Source: an uncultured bacterium
GTDB taxonomy: Bacteria > Cyanobacteriota > Vampirovibrionia > Gastranaerophilales > Gastranaerophilaceae
Length of the DNA stretch: 64,000 bases
NCBI GenBank assembly: GCA_949290355.1
Contig: CASERN010000011.1
Span: forward strand, 248,001 to 312,000
Reading direction: 5' to 3'
Every line of letters starts with the position of its first letter. Position 1 is the first letter of the stretch. Position numbers and translations under genes: made by a program. Shown here one piece after another: positions 1 to 7,938 of this stretch. The notes under the pieces are model-generated. The model did not search any database and had not been told where the DNA came from. It worked only from the letters and a program-made list of their open reading frames with translations.

Positions 1-57
1 AACTATTGCACTTTGCAGCTCTTCTACTGTTTTTTCGCGCATTTCATCTAATTTCAT
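1..57 (-). CDS. rpmC: Ribosomal protein L29 (N-terminal fragment, cut by window edge)
   Basis: The first 19 codons on the minus strand read MKLDEMREKTVEELQSAIV, the typical start of L29, a small protein near the peptide exit of the 50S subunit. The start ATG lies 25 bases after the rplP stop, which matches the conserved rplP-rpmC order of the S10 operon. The rest of the gene lies outside the window. Assignment rests on the N-terminus and the position. Confidence 0.88.
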   Translation of the reverse strand, partial: MKLDEMREKTVEELQSAIV

Positions 58-82
58 TGTTATTTCCTTTATTTAATTTAAG

Positions 83-502
83 TTATGCTTCTAACTTAGA
101 TTTTTCTACTACTTTAACTTTGATAGGTAGTTTTTGTGCAGCTAATTCTAAAGCGTGAACTGCAACACTTCTATCGAAGTAATCCAATTCAAATAGAATT
201 CTGTTCGGTTTAACTACTGCTACCCAATATTCCAAGTTACCTTTACCAGAACCCATACGAGTTTCAGCAGGTTTTGCTGTAATAGGTTTGTCTGGGAATA
301 TTTTAATCCAAACGTTACCGCCACGTTTGATTTCACGAGTCATTGCACGACGTGCAGCCTCGATTTGTCTGCTGGTAATCCAACCAGGTTCTACAGCTTG
401 AAGTGCATATCCACCAAATTCTAATTTTGTTCCTCTGGTTTCTGTACCTTTCATTCTGCCTTTCATCATTTTGCGGTATTTAGTTTTTTTAGGCTGTAAC
501 AT
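83..502 (-). CDS. rplP: Ribosomal protein L16
   Basis: 139 residues, the normal length for bacterial L16, which helps shape the A-site region of the 50S subunit. The N-terminus [11 protein letters not shown], the RGTKLEFG stretch and the [14 protein letters not shown] segment are family hallmarks. It sits between rpsC and rpmC in standard S10-operon order and is read on the minus strand with the other ribosomal genes. Nothing unusual seen. Confidence 0.97.
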   Translation of the reverse strand: MLQPKKTKYRKMMKGRMKGTETRGTKLEFGGYALQAVEPGWITSRQIEAARRAMTREIKRGGNVWIKIFPDKPITAKPAETRMGSGKGNLEYWVAVVKPNRILFELDYFDRSVAVHALELAAQKLPIKVKVVEKSKLEA

Positions 503-546
503 TTTATTTTACTCCATTTAGTTTTTCTTACTTTTATTACTAGCGG

Positions 547-1278
547 TTATGCTTCTTCAGTGTTTGCAATTCTACGTCTTGGACGTCTGCCACCTTTGTC
601 AGAACCTTCTTTACCGCTTTTCGCTTTGATGTTTTGATCTGCTTTTTCTCCAGGCATTAAGTTTCCTTTGAAAATCCAAACTTTAACACCAATTTTACCC
701 ATAATTGTATCAGCTTCTGTGAAACCGTAATCTACATCTGCTCTCAATGTTTGAAGAGGTATTCTACCTTCTTTCGCCCATTCAGAACGAGCAATTTCTG
801 CTCCACCTAAACGACCTGATACCATAACTTTAATACCTTGAGCGCCAGCTCTCATTGTACGTTGCATTGCTTGTTTCATTGCACGTCTGAATGCTACACG
901 TTTTTCTAATTGTTGAGCGATTGCTTCTGCTACAAGTTGTGCATCTGCATCAATTCTTGCAACTTCTACAACATTGATAATAACTGGTTTTCCGATGTAT
1001 TTTGTTACATCTTTTTTCAAATCATCAATACCTTGTCCGCCACGACCAACAACTATACCAGGTTTAGCTGTTACTACTGTTACTGTTATGTTTTGGGCTT
1101 TTCTAGCTATTAATATTTTAGAAATGCCTGCTGCATATAGTTTTTTCTTAATAAATTTTCTGATTTTTGCATCTTCTGCAACGAATGCACCATAATCCTT
1201 AACCTTAGCAAACCATGTGCTTACCCAAGGTTGAATTATACCGATTCTAAATCCTTTTGGATGTGTTTTTTGTCCCAT
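547..1278 (-). CDS. rpsC: Ribosomal protein S3
   Basis: 243 residues. The N-terminus [14 protein letters not shown], the KH domain with [12 protein letters not shown] (about residues 77-89) and the C-terminal domain with [16 protein letters not shown] are diagnostic of S3, which lines the mRNA entry channel of the 30S subunit. A short basic tail (GGRRPRRR) follows. Gene order rplV-rpsC-rplP is standard. Plus-strand ORFs over the same bases are shadows. Confidence 0.97.
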   Translation of the reverse strand: MGQKTHPKGFRIGIIQPWVSTWFAKVKDYGAFVAEDAKIRKFIKKKLYAAGISKILIARKAQNITVTVVTAKPGIVVGRGGQGIDDLKKDVTKYIGKPVIINVVEVARIDADAQLVAEAIAQQLEKRVAFRRAMKQAMQRTMRAGAQGIKVMVSGRLGGAEIARSEWAKEGRIPLQTLRADVDYGFTEADTIMGKIGVKVWIFKGNLMPGEKADQNIKAKSGKEGSDKGGRRPRRRIANTEEA

Positions 1279-1302
1279 TTTATTTACCTTTTGTTATTAC
1301 TA

Positions 1303-1638
1303 CTACTTGATATCACTAACTTTTAATGTTAAATGAGAAGTGCGTTTTAGTCTTGAATACATACGACCTTGCGCTCTTGTTCTTGCTCTTTTGTATGTAA
1401 CGCTTTCGTCAGCAAAGATTTCTGAAACTTTTAAAGATTCTGCGCTTACGCCGTATTTTTCTTGTGCATTTGCAACAGCAGCTTTCAAGTTCTTTTCAAC
1501 TACTCTTGCCGCAAAGTAAGGCATAAAACGTAACATATTTTGAGCTTCAACGACAGATTTTCCTCTTACTTCGTTGATTACTCTACGAAGTTTTCTAGCT
1601 GTCATTTTAATATCTGTTTGTCTTGCTTTAGCTTCCAT
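1303..1638 (-). CDS. rplV: Ribosomal protein L22
   Basis: 111 residues, normal length. L22 lines the peptide exit tunnel. Visible hallmarks are the ARKLRRVINEVRGKSVVEAQNMLRF stretch near the N-terminus (cited by position, residues about 15-40) and the C-terminal hairpin region with RARTRAQGRMYSRLKRTSH. It lies between rpsS and rpsC as in most bacteria and ends 24 bases before rpsC. Confidence 0.96.
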   Translation of the reverse strand: MEAKARQTDIKMTARKLRRVINEVRGKSVVEAQNMLRFMPYFAARVVEKNLKAAVANAQEKYGVSAESLKVSEIFADESVTYKRARTRAQGRMYSRLKRTSHLTLKVSDIK

Positions 1639-1690
1639 TTTTTATTTTTCCTTATGTTTTACTTAGCTTTATAAATTTAACTCACTTGAG

Positions 1691-1972
1691 TTATTTACGT
1701 TTTGCAGTCTTATCAGAACCTGCGTGTCCTTTAAATAATCTTGTTGGTGCAAATTCTCCTAGTTTATGTCCGATCATTTGTTCTGTTACATATACTGGAA
1801 CGTGAGTTTTCCCGTTGTGAACAGCGATTGTATGTCCTAACATATCAGGTACAACCATAGATGCTCTAGACCAAGTTTTTACAACTTTCTTTTCAGAGTT
1901 TGCATTCATTTTTGCGATTTTATTTTGTAGAGCTTCTTCTACATATGGACCTTTTTTTAATGAACGTGCCAT
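1691..1972 (-). CDS. rpsS: Ribosomal protein S19
   Basis: 93 residues. [13 protein letters not shown] at the start and [18 protein letters not shown] near the end are signatures of S19, a 30S head protein that contacts S13. It follows rplB after a 70-base spacer that contains a strong GC-rich hairpin (1999-2027), unusual for this tightly packed operon. A purine-rich GGAG ribosome binding site precedes the ATG. Confidence 0.96.
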   Translation of the reverse strand: MARSLKKGPYVEEALQNKIAKMNANSEKKVVKTWSRASMVVPDMLGHTIAVHNGKTHVPVYVTEQMIGHKLGEFAPTRLFKGHAGSDKTAKRK

Positions 1973-1998
1973 TAATATTTTCTCCTTATTGGTTCAAT

Positions 1999-2027
1999 GG
2001 CATATGGGGCAAAATGCCCCAACTGCC
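1999..2027 (-). promoter_or_regulatory. Strong hairpin in rplB-rpsS spacer
   Basis: On the minus strand GGGGCA and TGCCCC pair perfectly around a 3-base loop. An outer GGCA/TGCC stem is separated by a 3x3 internal loop. No T-run follows, so it does not look like a terminator. It lies between the L2 stop and the S19 ribosome binding site and could be an RNA-processing, stability or ribosomal-protein-binding element. The role is inferred; only the pairing is seen. Confidence 0.5.
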
Positions 2028-2042
2028 TATATTAGTTATTTC

Positions 2043-2870
2043 TTATTTTTTTCTTCTTCTAACAATTAATTTATCAGAAGCTTTTCCTGCTTTTCTAGTC
2101 TTATGACCAAGAGCTGGTTTGCCCCAAGGTGTTTTTGGGTGTCCGCCAGGACCAGTTTTACCTTCACCACCACCATGAGGGTGATCGCAAGGGTTCATTG
2201 TAACACCACGTACAGTAGGTCTGATACCCAAGTAACGTTTTCTACCAGCTTTACCTATTGATAAGTTTTTGAATTCAGCGTTACCCAATGTACCAATTGT
2301 TGCCATACATTCTTTTCTTACCATTCTCATCTCTGATGATGGAAGTTTTATTGTTACATAATTTCCTTCTTTAGCCATTACTTGTGCAGCATTACCTGCT
2401 GATCTTACCATAACGCCGCCACGACCAGGTGTAAGTTCAATATTGTGAACAATTGTACCTAAAGGAATTAATTCTAAAGGTAATGCATTACCTGTTTGTA
2501 CCGGAGCTTCTGGGCCTGATACAATTACATCACCTACATTTAATCCTTCAGGTGTTAAGATATATCTCTTTTCACCATCAGCGTAGTATACTAAAGAAAT
2601 TCTAACGTTTCTATTCGGATCGTATTCAATTGTTTTTACAGTTGCTGGAACACCGAATTTTTCACGCTTGAAATCAATTACACGGTAAGTTCTTTTTACT
2701 CCGCCACCTTTATGACGGCAAGTTATTCTACCTGTATTATTTCTTCCTGCTGTTTTTTTCAATGATTTTAACAATGATTTTTCAGGAGTTGTGCAAGTGA
2801 TTTCTTGATAATCACTTTTTGTCATCCCTCTTTGTCCAGGAGATGTTGGATTTATTTTTCTAATTGCCAT
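2043..2870 (-). CDS. rplB: Ribosomal protein L2
   Basis: 275 residues, the usual length. L2 supports the peptidyl-transferase centre. The sequence shows the RNA-binding fold in the N-terminal half ([23 protein letters not shown] region) and the conserved C-terminal GVAMNP-like stretch, here [17 protein letters not shown] with the key histidine. Gene order rplW-rplB-rpsS is standard. Confidence 0.98.
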   Translation of the reverse strand: MAIRKINPTSPGQRGMTKSDYQEITCTTPEKSLLKSLKKTAGRNNTGRITCRHKGGGVKRTYRVIDFKREKFGVPATVKTIEYDPNRNVRISLVYYADGEKRYILTPEGLNVGDVIVSGPEAPVQTGNALPLELIPLGTIVHNIELTPGRGGVMVRSAGNAAQVMAKEGNYVTIKLPSSEMRMVRKECMATIGTLGNAEFKNLSIGKAGRKRYLGIRPTVRGVTMNPCDHPHGGGEGKTGPGGHPKTPWGKPALGHKTRKAGKASDKLIVRRRKK

Positions 2871-2935
2871 TTTATTTTTCTCCTTTAATTGGCTTTGTCT
2901 CTTTCGTCAGGACATACGCCTTACGCCCTGTTTTA

Positions 2936-3244
2936 TTATGCTCCGATTAATTCTTCAATCGGATCGCCTTCGATTGTTACGATGGCTTTTTTAGATGAAT
3001 CAGTTCTTCCGAATTTGTATCCCATTCTTTTTTCATGAGATGGCATATAAACTGTTCTTACTTTTTTAACTTTTCTTCCAGGAAAAGCTAATTCTACAGC
3101 TTTAGCAATTTCAACTTTAGTTGCATCTTTTACAACTTCAAAAGTATATTGACCAAGAGTTGTAGCACCTACAGACTTTTCAGTTATGATAGGTTTTTTG
3201 ATTACATCATATAATTTTTCTGTATTTGTTCTTGCTTTACTCAT
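2936..3244 (-). CDS. rplW: Ribosomal protein L23
   Basis: 102 residues. The DVIKKPIITEKSVG motif near the N-terminus and RKVKKVRTVYMP in the middle identify L23, the exit-tunnel protein that docks signal recognition particle and trigger factor. Its ATG overlaps the rplD stop (TAATG), so translation is probably coupled to L4. A 65-base spacer separates it from rplB. Confidence 0.96.
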   Translation of the reverse strand: MSKARTNTEKLYDVIKKPIITEKSVGATTLGQYTFEVVKDATKVEIAKAVELAFPGRKVKKVRTVYMPSHEKRMGYKFGRTDSSKKAIVTIEGDPIEELIGA

Positions 3245-3870
3245 TATTGTAGCCTTTCTGTTATATCGTTAACAGCAGATTCGGTAATTACAACAGAATC
3301 AGCTTCTAGTAAATCTTTTACGTTAAGGTTTGAAGGTAAAATAATTTTTACACTTGGGATATTTCTTGCTGCTAATTCAAGGTTTTTGTTTTCAGCAGCT
3401 TTAATATCAGCAACGATTAATGTTTTACCAGTTACATTTAATGATTTTAACGCACTAACCATTAATTTAGTTTTTGGTTCAGTAATTGTTGAAAAATCTT
3501 TTACTACAACCATTTGTTCGCTTCTAGCAGATAATGCTGATTTAATAGCTAATTGTCTAGCTTTTTGTGGCATATTGAATGCGTAACTTCTAGGTTTTGG
3601 TCCAAAGATTACGCCACCACCTGCGAATAATGGAGAACGAAGAGAACCAGCTCTTGCTCTACCTGTACCTTTTTGTTTCCAAGGTTTTTTACCGCCGCCT
3701 GATACTTCAGCTCTTGTTTTTGCACAAGCTGATCCTTGACGAGCGTTGTTTAATTGTCTTCTTAATGCTAAGTGCATTACATGTAAATTAGGTTCTACAC
3801 CAAAAACATTTTCATTTAATGTAATTTCACCTAATTTTTCTCCGTTTGTACTTAATATTTCTTTTGACAT
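3244..3870 (-). CDS. rplD: Ribosomal protein L4
   Basis: 208 residues. The loop with RAEVSGGGKKPWKQKGTGRAR (residues about 53-74) is the exit-tunnel extension typical of L4. In E. coli, L4 also represses its own operon, but whether that happens here is unknown. It is preceded by a 113-base spacer carrying a bulged hairpin (3941-3970) and overlaps rplW by one base. Confidence 0.97.
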   Translation of the reverse strand: MSKEILSTNGEKLGEITLNENVFGVEPNLHVMHLALRRQLNNARQGSACAKTRAEVSGGGKKPWKQKGTGRARAGSLRSPLFAGGGVIFGPKPRSYAFNMPQKARQLAIKSALSARSEQMVVVKDFSTITEPKTKLMVSALKSLNVTGKTLIVADIKAAENKNLELAARNIPSVKIILPSNLNVKDLLEADSVVITESAVNDITERLQ

Positions 3871-3940
3871 TTTTTGTGTTTCCTTATTATTTATATTATC
3901 TTCGTTTAAGACTGCTTACCGCTTGCATTTTGCTTTATTT

Positions 3941-3970
3941 GGCAAGACCAGCCGGTTTTTTAGACTTGCC
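3941..3970 (-). promoter_or_regulatory. Bulged hairpin upstream of rplD
   Basis: On the minus strand GGCAAG pairs with CTTGCC. An inner ACC/GGT stem with a 4-base loop stacks on the 3' side, leaving an 8-base A-rich bulge on the 5' side. It sits in the rplC-rplD spacer about 70 bases before the L4 start. Asymmetric bulged stems occur in known ribosomal-protein leaders, so an autoregulatory site is possible. The role is inferred. Confidence 0.4.
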
Positions 3971-3983
3971 TTGTCTTATTCAA

Positions 3984-4619
3984 TTAGTTCCATTTTGTTC
4001 TTGTTGGAACAATTGTTACCAATCTGCCTTCACATCCAGGAACTGAACCTTTTACCAATACTAAATTGTTAGCTGCATCAACTTTAACTAATTTTAATTT
4101 AGTAATAGTAACTCTTTCGTTCCCCATGTTACCAGCCATTCTTTTACCTTTGATAACACGTGATGGAGTTGTACCTGCTCCGATTGAACCTGGTTCTCTG
4201 TGGTTTTTTGAACCGTGTCCCATAGGTCCTCTTGAGAAATTCCATCTTTTTACAGTACCTTGGAATCCTTTACCAATTGATTTACCTGTTACATCAACTT
4301 TTTCAACATTATCAAGTACTGATAATTCTATTTTATCTCCTACTTTATAATCTTGAGGGTTATCAATTCTGAATTCTTGAAGGTGTCTGAAATTTTCCAA
4401 GCCGTTCTTTTTGAAATGTCCGATTTCAGCTTTTGTTAAGTGTTTTTCTTTTGCTGCAATCGTACCAACTTGGATTGCATTGTAGCCATCAGTTTCAACT
4501 GTTTTTACTTGAGTAACAACAATTGGATCTACTTTGATTACAGTTACAGGAATTGCCAAACCTTGTTCATCAAAGATTTGTGTCATTCCTACTTTTTTAC
4601 CTATTACACCTAGTGTCAT
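3984..4619 (-). CDS. rplC: Ribosomal protein L3
   Basis: 211 residues. The N-terminus GVIGKKVGMTQIFDEQG and the RGPMGHGSKNHREPGSIG segment, which reaches toward the peptidyl-transferase centre, identify L3. It is the second gene after rpsJ but is separated from it by a 270-base structured spacer. L3 and L4 are separated by 113 bases, also more than usual. Confidence 0.97.
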   Translation of the reverse strand: MTLGVIGKKVGMTQIFDEQGLAIPVTVIKVDPIVVTQVKTVETDGYNAIQVGTIAAKEKHLTKAEIGHFKKNGLENFRHLQEFRIDNPQDYKVGDKIELSVLDNVEKVDVTGKSIGKGFQGTVKRWNFSRGPMGHGSKNHREPGSIGAGTTPSRVIKGKRMAGNMGNERVTITKLKLVKVDAANNLVLVKGSVPGCEGRLVTIVPTRTKWN

Positions 4620-4707
4620 ATTTTACCTTTCTTTCTCAAATTATCGGCAATAAAAAAGCTTTTACTTTGTTAAACATCGCTTTAATATGTTTTGCATCAG
4701 CTTTTTC

Positions 4708-4821
4708 TTTTGGCGCTATATTAATATATAATATGCACTTTTGCCAAAATTTGTTTTTCTCTTGCGAGCGCTACTTCTTTACCTCTTTTCGGGATTTTCA
4801 CCCGACACGTGCGAGACGTGT
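4708..4821 (-). promoter_or_regulatory. Structured rpsJ-rplC spacer with three hairpins
   Basis: The 270-base gap 4620-4889 holds no gene. On the minus strand three inverted repeats follow one another: ACACGT/ACGTGT with a 5-base loop (4805-4821), TCGGG/CCCGA with a 7-base loop (4789-4805), and TTTTGGC/GCCAAAA enclosing an AT palindrome (4708-4749). Further down AAAAAGCT can pair with AGCTTTTT before a T-run, which is attenuator-like. A possible promoter (TTGGCA, 17-18 bases, TAATAT-like) overlaps the third hairpin. Function is inferred from placement upstream of L3-L4. Confidence 0.45.
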
Positions 4822-4889
4822 GTAGTTCACATTACATGCATAATGCTTATTAAGTTTTCAAATTACAGATTAATTCTGTGTGGTGATAA

Positions 4890-5207
4890 TTAAAGTTTTA
4901 CTTCGATATCTACACCAGCAGGTAAATCTAATCTGCCTAACTCTTCAACAGTTTGTTGAGTTGGTTCGTATATATCAATAATACGTTTATGAGTTCTCAT
5001 TTCAAAGTGTTCACGAGATTTTTTATCTACGTGTGGAGAACGTAAAACGCAATATATACGTCTTTTTGTAGGTAAAGGAATAGGTCCGGCTACTTTTGCG
5101 TCTGTTCTTTTTGCTGTTTCTACGATTTTGTCTGAAGATACGTCAATTAATTTATGATCGTATGCTTTTAAACAAACTCTGATTCTTTGTCTTTGTGTGG
5201 TTGCCAT
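4890..5207 (-). CDS. rpsJ: Ribosomal protein S10
   Basis: 105 residues from the chosen start [22 protein letters not shown], the S10 hallmark, with [29 protein letters not shown] in the middle (about residues 38-66). An ATG two codons upstream is possible, but AGGA is then directly adjacent to it. The second ATG has a normal 6-base spacing, so it is preferred. S10 is a 30S head protein and the NusE antitermination factor. It is the first gene of the operon. Confidence 0.96.
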   Translation of the reverse strand: MATTQRQRIRVCLKAYDHKLIDVSSDKIVETAKRTDAKVAGPIPLPTKRRIYCVLRSPHVDKKSREHFEMRTHKRIIDIYEPTQQTVEELGRLDLPAGVDIEVKL

Positions 5208-5307
5208 TTGCATTCCTTTTTCTTTTTTATCTTCTAATACACCGCTTGAAATCGCTATTCAACAAATATTTCGGATATTAGTAAATACATTAATTCCAAG
5301 CATATCA

Positions 5308-5336
5308 ATGTTAGAACAAACAAATCCCTCTGTCAA
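5308..5336 (-). promoter_or_regulatory. Sigma-70 type promoter of the S10 operon
   Basis: On the minus strand TTGACA, a 17-base spacer and TAACAT lie about 100 bases before the rpsJ start. The -35 is perfect. It is placed after the min operon terminator, so it should drive rpsJ and the downstream ribosomal genes. Confidence 0.75.
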
Positions 5337-5374
5337 TAAAGAAAATATAAAAATGTATAGATTTGTAAATCTAT

Positions 5375-5415
5375 AAAAAAGAAAGATTATCCGAATGGAT
5401 TTATCTTTCTTTTTT
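5375..5415. terminator. Bidirectional terminator after minE
   Basis: GAAAGAT pairs with ATCTTTC, extended by A6/T6 runs, with an inner ATCC/GGAT stem and a 4-base loop. A T-run follows on both strands, longer on the plus strand. It lies just past the minE stop on the minus strand and upstream of the S10 promoter, so its main role is likely to end min operon transcription. Confidence 0.7.
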
Positions 5416-5453
5416 TTTTTTTTTAGTCATAAATAAATGCTTTATTTATTTAT

Positions 5454-5963
5454 TTATTTATTTTCGTCTTCTTTTTGTTCTGAAGATTTTTCTTCAATAA
5501 TTTCTTCTGAATCTTCTTTTTCATCTTCTATTTTTTTTGAATCGTCATTACTTTTTTCAGAATTTTCATTTTCATCGTTGTTTTCGTTATTTTTTTCTTC
5601 TGCTTCTTTTTCTTCGTTTTCTTTTTCTTCTGATTCAGAATCTTCTGTTTTTAATGCTGCTTTTATTTCTTCTTCATCTTTTGCTCTGATTACAGGAATT
5701 GATAACATTAGTGCAACTTGATCTCCGTCTTGTTCAAGGTTTAATTCCAATGCATCTTTATCCATTTCAACATATTTTGAAAGCAATTCAATAAGTTCTT
5801 TTCTCATGCGCTCCATAAGTTCTGGAGTTAAATTTGTTCTATCCTGCATTAAGACTACTCTTAATCTGTTGCAGGCAGTTTCTTTTGCTGATTCGGTTTG
5901 TTCTGCTGTTTCTGTTTGACGAAAAAATCCTAAAACCTTATTGTATAAATTTGCTAAAATCAT
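5454..5963 (-). CDS. minE: MinE, cell division topological factor, with acidic tail
   Basis: 169 residues; usual MinE is about 85-100. Residues 31-42 (CNRLRVVLMQDR) form the MinD-binding region, and the topological domain runs to about residue 102. MinE stimulates MinD ATPase to place the division site. From about 103 onward the protein is a low-complexity tail almost entirely of E, D, N, S and K. It is the last gene of minC-minD-minE, 3 bases after minD. The stop lies inside an AAAT tetranucleotide repeat, so slippage there would alter the extreme C-terminus. The assignment is firm; the tail's role is unknown. Confidence 0.93.
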   Translation of the reverse strand: MILANLYNKVLGFFRQTETAEQTESAKETACNRLRVVLMQDRTNLTPELMERMRKELIELLSKYVEMDKDALELNLEQDGDQVALMLSIPVIRAKDEEEIKAALKTEDSESEEKENEEKEAEEKNNENNDENENSEKSNDDSKKIEDEKEDSEEIIEEKSSEQKEDENK

Positions 5964-5966
5964 TTT

Positions 5967-6782
5967 TTATTTCTCCTTTCCTTTAAGTCCGGAGAAGAAC
6001 TTTTTGATTTTTGCCATAACGCCTTGAGGTTCTTCTAAATTCAAAAACGGAACGTCTTCACCAATAATTCTTCTTGCAACATTGTTGTATGCTTTACCTG
6101 CAAGAGATTTTTCGTCATTAACTATAGGTTCCCCTTTATTTGTAGATGTTATTATTCCTGTGTCTTCGGGAATTATACCTATCAGGTCTGCTGATAATAT
6201 TTCTACGACATCTTCTACGCTCATCATATCATTAGTTTTGATAAGATTTGGACGAACTCTATTAAGTAATAATTTATAAGATTTAATTTCTTCTTTTGCT
6301 TCTAAAAGACCAATTATTCTATCAGCATCTCTGACAGCTGACATTTCGGGAGTTGTTACAACTATTGCTTCAGAAGCTCCTGCGACAGCATTTTGAAAGC
6401 CCTGTTCGATACCTGCAGGACAATCCACTAAGATAAAATCAAAATCTTTTTTCAACTGTTCGCAAATATCTTTTAGTTGTTCTTCTGTAACAGCTGATTT
6501 ATCTCTTGTTTGTGCAGCAGCTAAAAGACAAAGATTTGGATTCCTTTTGTCTTTTACCAATGCTTGTTTAAGTTTGCAACGCTTTTCAACTACATCAACT
6601 ATTGTGTAAACAATTCTGTTTTCAAGTCCAAGTAGTAAATCTAAATTTCTTAATCCCAAATCCGTATCTATCATTACAACTTTTTTACCTGCTTTGGCAA
6701 GAGCTGTTCCGATATTGGCATTAGTAGTTGTTTTACCTACTCCACCTTTGCCGGATGTTATTACGATAACTCTACCGCTCAT
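5967..6782 (-). CDS. minD: MinD, septum-site ATPase
   Basis: 271 residues, normal length. The deviant Walker A SGKGGVGKTT (residues 10-19), the VDCPAG switch and the C-terminal amphipathic helix (VMAKIKKFFSGLKGK) that binds membrane are all visible. MinD recruits MinC to the membrane and oscillates or localises with MinE. It lies between minC (12 bases upstream) and minE (3 bases downstream). Confidence 0.97.
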   Translation of the reverse strand: MSGRVIVITSGKGGVGKTTTNANIGTALAKAGKKVVMIDTDLGLRNLDLLLGLENRIVYTIVDVVEKRCKLKQALVKDKRNPNLCLLAAAQTRDKSAVTEEQLKDICEQLKKDFDFILVDCPAGIEQGFQNAVAGASEAIVVTTPEMSAVRDADRIIGLLEAKEEIKSYKLLLNRVRPNLIKTNDMMSVEDVVEILSADLIGIIPEDTGIITSTNKGEPIVNDEKSLAGKAYNNVARRIIGEDVPFLNLEEPQGVMAKIKKFFSGLKGKEK

Positions 6783-6794
6783 TATTTCTCCTTT

Positions 6795-7856
6795 TTATGA
6801 TTCGTGTATTTTGTGTATTATAATTTGTTTTTTTCTAACGCAAGCTTCTTCCGGAATAAATGTATCCGTTTTTTGAATATATGGAATATTTATATTATCA
6901 GGGCGTCTTGCAAAAACATCTGCGATTCTCAATTGAATTGCGTTCATTTTAAGAGCTCTGATTTTTGCATATTGATTCCCTTCACTTCCTGCATGAGCTA
7001 TTCCTCCAAGAATTCCCCATACTGTAATATCTCCTTTTGCGATAATTTCTGATCCGGGATTTGCATCTCCTATGATTACAATGTTTCCGTCAGAAGTAAT
7101 GCTTTGTCCAGATCTTAATGTACGTTGAATATATAGTGTAGGAAGTTTTTCAGTTTCTCTTAAAGATTTTCTTAAATCGTCAAGATTAAAATCAATATCT
7201 TCAATATCTATTCCTTCTATTTGATTTGCACTTTCAAGTTGGCTATTGAAGTTATTAAGATTTTCAAGAGTTTCTATTTCTTCTTCTTTTACATTGTTTG
7301 TTTTTTCATTTTGAATATTATCAATTTCTTGATTAGTTTCAGTTGTATTAACTGTTTCCATTTGGTTTTCAGGAATTATTGTTTCAGGTTTGATGATTTC
7401 TGATTCCTCAATAGGTTCTTCGGGTTGTTTTTCTTGTAACTTTTGTAATTTCTTTTCTTGAGAAAAAGTTTTTATATCAGAAGTGTCATCTCCAAAAATT
7501 TTATCCAATGCTTTTTCTAATTCTTTGTTTACTTCTTCTCTATTATTATTAAATTCAGGAAGAGGTACTTTATTTTCAAGAGCTGCAACTCTGATTTTCA
7601 ATTCTTCTGCAGCTTTTATTGTAGCTTGAGAAGATGTATTGATGAATTCAATTTCAGAATGCATAGATTCTACCAAAGCTTTAATACTTGTGAGTTCTGT
7701 TGCTGTTAGGTCTACGGAACCAAGTTTAAGACAAACATTTTTATTTTGAGCTTCTGGTAAATCTAAAATTCTACTCAATTCGTAAATAATTTCAGATGTT
7801 TTATGTGCATTGCTAACATCAACTATAAAACCGTTTTCAATATATCCCTTATCCAT
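6795..7856 (-). CDS. minC: MinC, septum-site inhibitor, with long acidic linker
   Basis: 353 residues from the ATG with AAAGG 8 bases upstream; a TTG six codons earlier is less likely. Residues 1-98 resemble MinC N, which inhibits FtsZ. Residues 241-345 are the beta-helical MinC C domain (RSGQSITSDGNIVIIGDANPGSE and KGDITVWGILGGIAHAG), which dimerises and binds MinD. Between them lies a Glu/Asn-rich linker of about 140 residues, whereas E. coli MinC is about 230 residues in total with a short linker. It is the first min gene, in line with slt upstream. Confidence 0.92.
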   Translation of the reverse strand: MDKGYIENGFIVDVSNAHKTSEIIYELSRILDLPEAQNKNVCLKLGSVDLTATELTSIKALVESMHSEIEFINTSSQATIKAAEELKIRVAALENKVPLPEFNNNREEVNKELEKALDKIFGDDTSDIKTFSQEKKLQKLQEKQPEEPIEESEIIKPETIIPENQMETVNTTETNQEIDNIQNEKTNNVKEEEIETLENLNNFNSQLESANQIEGIDIEDIDFNLDDLRKSLRETEKLPTLYIQRTLRSGQSITSDGNIVIIGDANPGSEIIAKGDITVWGILGGIAHAGSEGNQYAKIRALKMNAIQLRIADVFARRPDNINIPYIQKTDTFIPEEACVRKKQIIIHKIHES

Positions 7857-7885
7857 TTTTGAACCTTTCCGCAAATCTGACTATA

Positions 7886-7905
7886 TTTCATGAATGTACA
7901 TGAAA
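7886..7905. promoter_or_regulatory. Palindrome upstream of minC
   Basis: TTTCATG and CATGAAA form a perfect 7-base inverted repeat with a 6-base spacer, 30 bases before the minC start. On the minus strand a weak promoter (TTGATG, 17, TACATT) overlaps it. This arrangement would suit an operator. No regulator is identified. Confidence 0.35.
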
Positions 7906-7938
7906 CATTTTTGAACATCAATGGATTATTTAGTTTAG

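Noticed and set aside
4553..4825. Plus-strand frame over the rpsJ-rplC spacer
   Set aside because: It runs antisense to rplC and through the hairpins; no start signals and composition unlike real proteins here.
5437..5721. Plus-strand Ser/Phe-rich frame
   Set aside because: Antisense shadow of the acidic minE tail; no ribosome binding site or family match.
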